A stretch of 64,000 nt of DNA from Ricordea florida (Eukaryota; Cnidaria; Anthozoa; Corallimorpharia; Ricordeidae), in contig OX453279.1 in the NCBI GenBank assembly GCA_949710005.1, positions 18,077,014-18,141,013 on the forward strand. The letters run 5' to 3'. How positions within the stretch are numbered: the stretch's first letter is position 1; each line of letters opens with the position of its first letter. The notes under the pieces are model-generated. The model did not search any database and was not told the DNA's origin. It saw nothing but the letters and a program-made list of their open reading frames with translations. Positions 15,426 to 23,411 of the stretch are shown here, piece by piece. Both the position numbers and the translations under genes were made by a program.

Positions 15426-16067
15426 ATGGATGACTACAATAGAATTTATCCTAATGCGCCTGTTAATTCAGACCCGAGTTCCTCATTTCAGGCGGTTAAT
15501 TTCAGACTACAAAAGTCATGCGAAGTACTACAAAATCTTGAGAAGGAAATTAAACATTACGAAGATGTTAGAAAAAAGTATAATCGTGCGAGAGGTATAT
15601 TTACAAAAATAAGTGTTAGTAGTGGGGTGTTTTCAGTTATCCTATCTGCAAGTGGGCTTGGAACCTCCCTTACTGGTTTTGGTGCTGCTGTTGGTATCCC
15701 ATTAGGTGCAGTGGGAGGAATTTGTGGGGTAATATCGGTTGGATTCGGTTCAGCTTCTAAAAAACTTTCACATAAAGTGAGTAAACATGAACAGACAGTT
15801 TCTTTGGGAAAAGCAAAAGTAAACACTATTCACGACTTGGTTTCAAAGGCTCTAAAAGATAACGCTATATCCGACCAAGAATTTTCTCTAATTTTATCAG
15901 AGGTGGATAAGTTTGAAAAACTAAAACTCGAAATCCGACAGAAAAACAGGAAAGATACAGAAAAAAACTTAAATATGAATCAGATAAGAACAGAGGTTCG
16001 AGCGGAAATTATAAAGGAGTTAACCGGTCCCGAACTTGGAAATTTTCATTTGAGAGAACGCCAGTAG
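15426..16067 (+). CDS. Virus protein with central glycine-rich hydrophobic hairpin
   Basis: A 213-aa protein. The N-terminus begins MDDYNRIYPNAP, followed by a helical segment (QKSCEVLQNLEKEIKHYED). Two hydrophobic glycine/alanine-rich segments at about residues 62-112 (SSGVFSVILSASGLGTSL, GIPLGAVGGICGVISVGFG) look like a membrane hairpin. The C-terminal helical domain contains KVNTIHDLVSKALKDNAISD and EFSLILSEVDKFEKLK. I recognise the pattern from proteins widespread in cnidarian genomes and linked to Polinton-like elements, but no biochemical role is known to me. Copy 1 lacks this gene because of truncation. A membrane-active virion protein is possible. Confidence 0.65.
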   Translation: MDDYNRIYPNAPVNSDPSSSFQAVNFRLQKSCEVLQNLEKEIKHYEDVRKKYNRARGIFTKISVSSGVFSVILSASGLGTSLTGFGAAVGIPLGAVGGICGVISVGFGSASKKLSHKVSKHEQTVSLGKAKVNTIHDLVSKALKDNAISDQEFSLILSEVDKFEKLKLEIRQKNRKDTEKNLNMNQIRTEVRAEIIKELTGPELGNFHLRERQ

Positions 16068-16103
16068 GATGGAATTGTTATGCCGGTATTAGAAAAGAGG
16101 TGA

Positions 16104-16113
16104 TTTAAAAGCA
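16104..16113 (+). promoter_or_regulatory. TTTAAAAGCA box; favours the start at 16133
   Basis: A variant box. The first ATG (16121) would be only 7 nt away, while the ATG at 16133 is 19 nt away and fits the usual spacing. Confidence 0.45.
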
Positions 16114-16132
16114 ACATGTTATGAACAAAAAA

Positions 16133-17704
16133 ATGTCATTATTCAATGATTTCAGAAATAAATATCCAAAGGCCGATCAAAGTCAATTTGAAGTTGTATC
16201 TGATTCGTATGGTGGATACATAAGTTGGAAAGTTGATGGTACAACAATAATGTCAAATGATGATCCTACTGGAAAAACATGGACTGATGCCTTATCACCC
16301 CGTTTGAAAAGACTTTTATGGAAAGATTTAGGATTGGATGACAGTGAGTTGAGTTCATTTCCTGAAAGTTTAACCATAACAAATCAATCTTATCCTATAC
16401 CAGCTATTAATTTTGATGACTTTACAACTGATTTAACAAAAATGCTAACCTTTCTAGATATATACGTTTCAAATACGAAGAAATTTACCGCAAAGATGAG
16501 AAACATATTTACATCTCAAGTTGTAACATTCAAATTTGGAAAACAGAGTAGAAAATGGTTAAACGCTCCTGATATGAATTATTGGCCACAACAACTTAAC
16601 TTTGCAGTTTGGTGTGCAACATCTGGTTGCGGTATAAGTCCTTTTGAGAGTCTAAATTATCCTAAAATAGTGAGTAGCTTCATAAAATTTCACATATATT
16701 TCACAATAAGACGAATATTATATGAATTAAGCCTTCCTTTGCCCGATGAGCAACCTTTTGTAATAAACAACAATCCCTATAGTAAAGTGGCATATCAACG
16801 ACTGTGTGCTGAATTTAACATATCAAAAAACTCAGACTTTAGATGGAAAGGGGGCAGAAACGGCGGATTGGGAGATATATTCCTTGATTATGGTGCGGGA
16901 TATAATGGAAAAGGCGGGGGATATCAAAATGTACATATTGTAAGGAATTATGATGTTGAAGCGGATCAATGGCCCGGTGAAAGTAATAAATTCGCCGATG
17001 AAGGCGGTAAGAAAGAAAAAGGTAATTTAATTTCATTTATCCGTAACGACGACTTTGCTGATTTCAAATATGCTTGGTTTATCCCAACAAGCGGGCATGG
17101 GCTCTCTAAAGCCGGACTTGGTAGATTGAATCGATCCGCTGAAGCTTTTGTTTACTGTATATTGGGCGCACAAGTTAACACAAGAAATTCAATTTATGGT
17201 AATGGCGGTGGCGCAATCGAAACGCAACAAGAATTCTTAGCTTTATTTGAAAGTAGTGTGATCGAGAATGACATTTCCAGTTCGATTCAAAGATATCAAT
17301 TAGCTGTACAGGAAGCGAAATTACGGCTTGATTTAGCTATTGCACCTGGTGTTTGGTTGATGCCAAGTAATATGATAATCAATACTGAAAGCGTGACTGG
17401 TTTTAATAACAAACTTATGAAAGCGAGTGATGATATGAATTTTGGAGTGAATAATTCCCTAAACACTGAAGCAAAACAGGTCGGAATAAGTCATAACATG
17501 GGTTCTTCAAAGGTAAAGTTACCACATATAGCTGAGACAAATCCAAAACCTTTACAAAATGAAGCGAAACCAAAGGAAAACCCCGGAGGGAAACCAAAAC
17601 CCTCAACTCTGAATGAAAAGTCGGACGTGACCACACAACATGAAGATAATATATTAGCATTTATAATTGTCTCTAGTGTATTTGCGTGGTATCTATTTCG
17701 GTAG
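16133..17704 (+). CDS. Large conserved virus protein of unknown function with C-terminal anchor
   Basis: 523 aa from the preferred start (527 aa from 16121). The N-terminal domain begins MSLFNDFRNKYPKADQSQFE. The middle region carries the conserved block WPQQLNFAVWCATSGCGIS (about residues 143-161). A glycine-rich region (GGRNGGLGDIFLDYGAGYNG) follows, then an alpha-helical segment (IQRYQLAVQEAKLRLDLAIA). The tail is lysine/proline-rich and the last 20 residues are hydrophobic (ILAFIIVSSVFAWYLF), consistent with a tail anchor. I associate the tryptophan/cysteine block with a family common in cnidarian Polinton-like elements. Its function is unknown; size and position suggest a structural or entry-related virion protein. 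Not present in the truncated copy 1. Confidence 0.65.
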   Translation: MSLFNDFRNKYPKADQSQFEVVSDSYGGYISWKVDGTTIMSNDDPTGKTWTDALSPRLKRLLWKDLGLDDSELSSFPESLTITNQSYPIPAINFDDFTTDLTKMLTFLDIYVSNTKKFTAKMRNIFTSQVVTFKFGKQSRKWLNAPDMNYWPQQLNFAVWCATSGCGISPFESLNYPKIVSSFIKFHIYFTIRRILYELSLPLPDEQPFVINNNPYSKVAYQRLCAEFNISKNSDFRWKGGRNGGLGDIFLDYGAGYNGKGGGYQNVHIVRNYDVEADQWPGESNKFADEGGKKEKGNLISFIRNDDFADFKYAWFIPTSGHGLSKAGLGRLNRSAEAFVYCILGAQVNTRNSIYGNGGGAIETQQEFLALFESSVIENDISSSIQRYQLAVQEAKLRLDLAIAPGVWLMPSNMIINTESVTGFNNKLMKASDDMNFGVNNSLNTEAKQVGISHNMGSSKVKLPHIAETNPKPLQNEAKPKENPGGKPKPSTLNEKSDVTTQHEDNILAFIIVSSVFAWYLFR

Positions 17705-17894
17705 TTCATGAGTATTTCACGTGATTATGATTGTTTGTAAATTAGTGTTCACGTGTAGAACAATAGATTGCATACTTTTACGACATAGCAACAAGCAAAA
17801 TGTAAAGTGGTTTTGAAATTGAAAAGTAGATTTTATGTTTACTTTTAAAGGGTCGGTTTCTAACGTCGCTCAGGAATGTGATTACGTCAATGCA

Positions 17895-17941
17895 AATTTT
17901 TGTTATGTAACACTGGCTTGCGTTATATAACTTAATGTTTT
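17895..17941. repeat. Direct repeat, first copy, flanking the 211-aa gene
   Basis: TTTTTGTTATGTAACACT followed by CTTGCGTTATATAACTTAATG. It matches 18653-18701 with only a couple of mismatches. Each copy contains two palindromic half-sites, GTTATGTAAC and GTTATATAAC. The two copies bracket the gene at 18019-18654. Confidence 0.85.
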
Positions 17942-17984
17942 ACGAATGTCGTTGTAGGATCTTTTAAAGTATCGATTATAGAAA

Positions 17985-17994
17985 TTTAAAGATG
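17985..17994 (+). promoter_or_regulatory. TTTAAAGATG box before the gene at 18019
   Basis: A nine-of-ten match to the consensus, with a 24-nt gap to the ATG at 18019. Confidence 0.6.
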
Positions 17995-18018
17995 AATATG
18001 AAGTAACCAAACAAAAAA

Positions 18019-18654
18019 ATGTTGAGCATTACCATGTATGAGTCTGAAACTAGGATTTATTTAGATCCTCCTCTGAAAAATCTTCGGGAGATACAACTCC
18101 TGGATTGTAATATAAAAACCAAAAGATTGATTAATTTCAAGAATCAACAGATATTATTCAATGATAAGAATCAAGCTCTCATAATAATTCAGCCCGGTAC
18201 ATATTCGCTGCGTAATATTCAATCGATCTTTCTTAATGATACTGATAGAGCAAAGATAACAATCATTGAGACTGATACTGTTGACTATCTATATTCAAAT
18301 AAGAACTTCAACATTAAACTTACGAGAGGGTTGCAAGTTGGTTTAGAGGTTCCTGAAGTCATAAATCCTGGTAAATTATACCCCATAAATATACAGATTA
18401 AGGAACCACTGAGACTTATGTGTAGTATAGTGGATAATAAGTCGTCATATATGAATAACACCAAATATGGAGAACTTGTAAAACTTTCACCATCACACCT
18501 ACTTGCAAACATACCCTCACAGGAATATCCATCAATTCCGGTTCAAAAATATGAGAGTATAATAAACCACTTCGATTTAACCATCTTAGACACTGAATGG
18601 AAAAAACTTGATCTGAAGGGTTCTCCCATAACTTTTAGTTTAAGATTCAGATAA
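18019..18654 (+). CDS. Putative jelly-roll minor capsid (penton-like) protein
   Basis: A 211-aa beta-strand-rich protein without membrane segments. It reads as a run of short strands and turns (TRIYLDPPLKNLREIQLLD, IIIQPGTYSLRNIQSIF, FDLTILDTEWKKLDLKG) and ends in SPITFSLRFR. This resembles single jelly-roll vertex proteins of Polinton-type viruses in size, strand content and the PGTYSL turn. The assignment rests on that resemblance and on the absence of any other penton candidate, so it is tentative; a fibre or other virion protein is possible. The gene is flanked by a direct repeat, the second copy of which begins at its stop codon, and it is convergent with the zinc-ribbon gene. Confidence 0.5.
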   Translation: MLSITMYESETRIYLDPPLKNLREIQLLDCNIKTKRLINFKNQQILFNDKNQALIIIQPGTYSLRNIQSIFLNDTDRAKITIIETDTVDYLYSNKNFNIKLTRGLQVGLEVPEVINPGKLYPINIQIKEPLRLMCSIVDNKSSYMNNTKYGELVKLSPSHLLANIPSQEYPSIPVQKYESIINHFDLTILDTEWKKLDLKGSPITFSLRFR

Positions 18655-18701
18655 ATTTTTTGTTATGTAACACTTACTTGCGTTATATAACTTAATGTTT
18701 T
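18653..18701. repeat. Direct repeat, second copy
   Basis: It matches 17895-17941. It overlaps the stop of the 211-aa gene and contains the stop codon of the convergent minus-strand gene (18692-18694). Confidence 0.85.
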
Positions 18702-19180
18702 TGTTGTAGCTCTTTTGTTGCGCGAAATTCTTTACAATATTTCCTACGTTTATTGTGTTTACACATGCATAACCTACAATGCCATATTTGTTTTTCATGA
18801 ATACATATATCATATCCTCCGCACTCTTTACAAAACTTTTTCTCTTTATTGTGTTTGCATAATCGAGATCCATCGCAATCCTTACACACATATTTATATT
18901 TTTTGTGTTCACATATTTGAGATCCCTCACAATACCTACAGTGATATTTATACCTTCCATGAATACAATTATATTTATTGGTTTTATTATTTTTATTTTC
19001 AGGTAAAAGTTTAGGTAGTGTACCGTCTATATCAAACAACACATCAATTAGTTCTGATTTACGCATTCGATACCATCCTTTAATACCTTGTTCACGAGCA
19101 ATTTGTTTCAGTTGTTTCACATTTTGCTTTACATCAATTAGACTTTTAATACCTTGCTTTTTCTCTGTTTTTTGCTCCAT
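18692..19180 (-). CDS. SAP-like and repeated zinc-ribbon protein
   Basis: A 162-aa basic protein. Residues about 20-50 form a SAP/Rho-N-like module (VKQLKQIAREQGIKGWYRMR, then KSELIDVLF), the same module that starts the virus polymerases. The rest is about five tandem Cys/His repeats of the form C-x-H-...-C-x2-C-x-G (ICEHKKYKYVCKDCDG and CKHNKEKKFCKECGG), each able to hold a zinc ion. Such tandem ribbons occur in large DNA viruses and protists without a firmly known role; DNA or RNA binding is likely. A reversed TCTAAAGATT box lies 17 nt upstream of its start. It is the last gene of copy 2. Confidence 0.65.
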   Translation of the reverse strand: MEQKTEKKQGIKSLIDVKQNVKQLKQIAREQGIKGWYRMRKSELIDVLFDIDGTLPKLLPENKNNKTNKYNCIHGRYKYHCRYCEGSQICEHKKYKYVCKDCDGSRLCKHNKEKKFCKECGGYDICIHEKQIWHCRLCMCKHNKRRKYCKEFRATKELQQKH

Positions 19181-19197
19181 TTTAATAATTTATTTTA

Positions 19198-19207
19198 AAT
19201 CTTTAGA
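19198..19207 (-). promoter_or_regulatory. TCTAAAGATT box on the minus strand
   Basis: Read on the minus strand, the box is 17 nt before the ATG of the zinc-ribbon gene (19180). Finding it in the correct orientation for a minus-strand gene supports it as a promoter element. Confidence 0.65.
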
Positions 19208-19445
19208 TTATAATTTCAAATTATTTTTTCCACACTTGATATATCTTTGGTTAAATTTCTGATTAATCTTTAGACAATTAATATATATTTAAAAAGAAGG
19301 AAACTAATATTAACATTTTATAAATTTTTTTATGTAATTTGTTGATACTTGATAATTACATAATCAGAACAAAAATCTCTGTTTAATTTTCTGATTAATC
19401 TATGTTTAATTTTTTTACTCAAATTTCACTGAAAATTAATCAGGT
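19208..19445. other. A+T-rich right margin of virus copy 2
   Basis: No gene. It is very A+T-rich, with several repeats of GATTAATC (near 19260, 19394 and 19436) and a TTTAGA box. Base composition changes near 19445, where host-like sequence begins. No terminal inverted repeat partner could be found by eye near 4766-5038, so the exact virus/host boundary is uncertain. Confidence 0.5.
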
Positions 19446-22400
19446 GTGCTAGAATCCCCCGTTTACTATTCTCTTAGTGAAATACTAAATTCGCTCACTT
19501 TGATTTGTAACCTTCACTGAAGGCGACTTAACTTTAATAGGCGCTTGTGTTTCCAGGTTCCTTGCAGGCCGGGATCATTTGCGGGCCTGTACATAGCGGA
19601 TATAAAAACAACAAGACGGCTCTTCATAGCTCCGTGCTGGCCTGGGCACTAGTCTCAGTCTAATCTTGTCTCGGAGATAATATTTCCTCTTTATATCAAA
19701 CAAAGTACAAAAATGTCGGGATTTTTCATAAAGTAACTTGTTCTGGTCGAAAACATTTTATTTCGAAGCGGAATTACGCCCGGGAATTACGGTTTTGAAT
19801 AAACTTAATCGATCGTGTCACGCAACATGATTTTGTTGATACAAACTTTGGCCAATTAGTTGTAGCAAAATAGAAATTTGGTTTATGTTTAATTGCCAAA
19901 CTAAGAGGGGAGTTGTTGCACTTTTCATTTATCCAGAAATTCCTCCATGTCGTTTTTTTTTGGGCCCGGTGATTGAATATTTGTTTGTTTACAAGATTGC
20001 GCAATTCCCGCACAATCGCCGTTTTTTACCGCACAATTTGCCTCCCAAAACCCCCACAATTTTCTTTTTTTTTCCGCACCCTATCAGAAGGCCTGACTGA
20101 AAGTTAGGCAATTAAAATCAGTCAAATTGAGGTCAAGTATTCCAATCAGGAAATATGACTTGATCCAGAAATGTATGTCCACCAAATAAAAAATCAATGG
20201 CCATTGTCTAAAGAGCAACAATTTAGACAGGACCTGACTCAGGATTCTCTGCATGTTTTTTCAAGAAACCTTTGGTCCATCTTACTTGGCACACACAAAA
20301 CGCCTTTTTTGGCCAACCATGAGGTCAAGATGGCTGAATATTGGCCTTCGCTTTTGTTGGGTATTATGCATTGAGGTCTATAAAAACATAAGAAATGCAC
20401 TTGACCAATATCCAGAAATCTCGACCTCAAACTTGGTCAATTATTCCCTGCTTTCAGGCATTTCTGTTTGGCTCCTACAGAAAGCCACCAAGCAGACCAC
20501 ATCAACAACCTAAATAACTTGCATACACTACAACACCTTGGCATCAGTAGCTAAACAGTATGCAAATATTGTGAGACAAGAGCAAAACGGTTGATTTTCT
20601 TTTATGTGTGAAAGAATTGCAGAGAAAGCCAGCATGAAATTTAAAGGTTTTTACAGTGAAGTGCGAACTAAGGAAAACAAGCTTCATAAATACTACATAA
20701 ACTACATATTTTAGCCATTTTTGAGCACTTTAAAAAATGACTAAAATAATTGAGGGGAATATTTTTTCCCATTATCTCAATGAAACATTTAGTGATTACA
20801 TGTAAAGAAGCTTACTTATCTAACGTAGATTCTTTGGGCTCCCATGTATCTTCAATTCTAAATAAAAGGTATATTGTCAATATCTGTCCAATGTCAATTT
20901 TACTTTTATTGATTAGAGTGTAATACTGCTATAATCATATTTAAGATAACAAAGCAAAATCAGGAAAAACATGCAGCTCCCAGCCCTTCTTTTCACTCGC
21001 TGTTTCTCTCCTGTATCTGAATGCCTTAGCTTAAAGGGAAAATATACTACAGAATGAGTAATGGCATGTTTTTAAGTCACTTCATGTCTTCACAACCAAT
21101 TTATGTTAGCCATGTTCCCACAAACGTTTTTGCTGTTAACTTGAATTAAAATCCCCACATGGTATCATTGGTACCTTCAAATGTTTTATCCATTTGAGAC
21201 CTTCCCCAACAGAATTCTTGATAACCATTTCAAAGTTAAGAGGTAACAAAATTTTCTCTACTTTTTGGGTTTTAACCCTTTAAGCCCTAAGAGATCTCCC
21301 TGTGATGAGTAAATTAAATTCTTGGGTGTTTGCCAGAGTAAGTCACTCTTAGGGCTTAAAGGCTTAAGGCTGCCAGTACCCCCAGCACTGCAAAGCCAGT
21401 ATTTATTTATACACCTGGTTCAAGAGTGCCAGACAGCCTGGTCTAAACCCTCCTATGTTAATTACTGGAGAACCAATCCTCCAGACCTCCAGAATACACA
21501 AAGTCTACTAGGGAACTATCAACATTAACTTACTTTGTATAGAACAACTTGTTTGATTGATGTAAGCCCTAAGATTGAAATAAAAAAGTAAGTCTCTTAA
21601 TTAAAATATCTGAACAAAACAGTCCATATGGAAGGCTGCCAAACAGGAAATACCACAAAGACAAACGTATAAGGCGCAATTGTATATAAGCTGCACTACC
21701 AACTTAAAGTATTACTCAATTTTGAGAGACAAACATCAAGTTAAATATTGCAAGCTTTTTACTTTGTCACAGAAACTTATGATAACAAATGTAATGCTTT
21801 TCTTTTTGCAACTGCCATTTTCAAGATTGTAGGAGATGATCTTGTTAATAACCATGGGACTTTGGACCTGGAATTTGTGAAAAGATAGGGAAATACAAGC
21901 ATATTAATTTTACGGTTCTCTCAGAACCCAAAATCCTTGAAGAGAGTAATACCTCAAGATTATTAAGCAGAAGGTCAAAAAAGACAGCTGAGTATTTTTC
22001 AAAGTCTATTTTTATTGTGTCTAGCCATTAGATGAGGAAGGATAAAAACAGCAAGAAAAATACATGTACCCAGCCACAAAACAAATAAACAAACAACCTC
22101 AGCTCTTCAACCAGCCACATTTAAGGTGAATTAACCAATGCAAAATGCTGTAATACAGTCTCATGTTTGCACTCACTTCACTGTGTTAATCATAGTCTAA
22201 AATGCTGTATCATAAAAAGATAATAAATATTGCAGTGTTCCTTAGGAACAATAATCACTATAGATAATACTTGTTTTGAAACCTTAATTTTCCTCTTGAT
22301 AATCTCAGCACATGAGATGGCTTTTGTGACTGTAGGACCTGAAGCTGTAATAGTTATTTTCTCTTCCTTCTTGCTCTGTGGAGAATAGTAATTGTTGCAT

Positions 22401-23411
22401 ATCAAATTTATAGCTTAGTAAATTTATAGCTTGTTCAAACCTGGCCAAAATTTGAACTATGAAGGCTGTTAACCAAGCTTGTTCAGTTATGCAAACCAAT
22501 CACAGTCCAGGATTTGGTTCATTTTGCCTGTTGGTCAATGCAACCATAGACATAGCTTTTCGCAACACCTGTTATTTACTGTAGACGTTACACTAACTAA
22601 TAATATAATAATATCTCCTATGGAGATAAATTTCTTATTTCACTTCTGGGCTTCTGCTCAAAACATGGCCGACACGTTATTGTTCCAAGTGTATGTCGTT
22701 CATGATACGCCGTGCAAATAGGACTTTAGCAGCAAGCTCAAAGACTGGGGTAGGCAGTTACCAAGTACATGTATGGTACTTGAGAAATATAAAATCTGGA
22801 CAAGCTGTGAACACATTTACACGTTTCAAGTCAGATGGGTTTCAGATTGTTGTGGTTCAACTTTCTCATGGGTTTATTGAACAACAACATATACTTTCTT
22901 CATGTTGTTTTGGAGAATGTTGGTATTACATCTACATATATAGTTTAAAGCCTTTCAGTTCACGGTTTGCTTGATTCTTATCAAGTAATTTATAATAATT
23001 ATATTGAAGAGAGAACTTGCAAATTGACCGTCAACTGTGGTCTATGAGCTCTGACCTGCAGCAATCTGAGAGACTGGGCTATAATGTTCCTCAGCTTAGT
23101 TCCACTTTTCACAAAGATATCCCAAGGTTCACCAGTCTCCTCGCCATCAGTCGCAGTGGAGCTGGTCTTGCTGTATTGATCCATGTACTGTTATTGCGTT
23201 GCCCAGTGCTTCCAGAAACAAATGTATTGTAATATAGCTATATGGAAATAAACCGTAGAGCAAAATAGGAAATGAAATCACTGAGTTATGCCCGTCAGAG
23301 TACTATGTTTATATACGATGGCACGAAAACTGGTTGGAATCCAATTATCCGGGACCTTCATTTCACTTACATTGCATTGTGGGTTCAAACGTCGTGCCGT
23401 CGCGAAACAAG
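19446..23411. other. Host region upstream of SF3B1, no recognised gene
   Basis: About 4 kb of host DNA with only short, unrecognised frames. It contains one degenerate TTAA-flanked MITE (21272-21367), polypyrimidine tracts near 19950-20090, and the presumed SF3B1 promoter just upstream of 23412. I see no TATA box close to the SF3B1 start. Confidence 0.6.
21272..21367. mobile_element. TTAA-flanked MITE, diverged copy
   Basis: Inverted ends TTAACCCTTTAAGCCCTAAG and its complement, flanked by TTAA. The inner part (GATGAGTAAA, GCCAGAGTAA) matches the copies at 27448, 39636, 48714 and 48852. Confidence 0.75.

Larger units (their letters stand above)
17705..18018. other. Intergenic region before the minor capsid candidate
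   Basis: 314 bp without a gene. It holds an imperfect palindrome with two CACGTG hexamers (near 17718 and 17752), the first copy of a 47-bp direct repeat (17895-17941), two TTTTAAAG sequences (near 17843 and 17961) and the box at 17985. It is the longest gene-free stretch inside copy 2. Confidence 0.6.

Noticed and set aside
22479..22721. 80-aa frame containing MADTLLFQVYVV
   Set aside because: No splice-site, conservation or neighbour evidence; the short frame could be chance.
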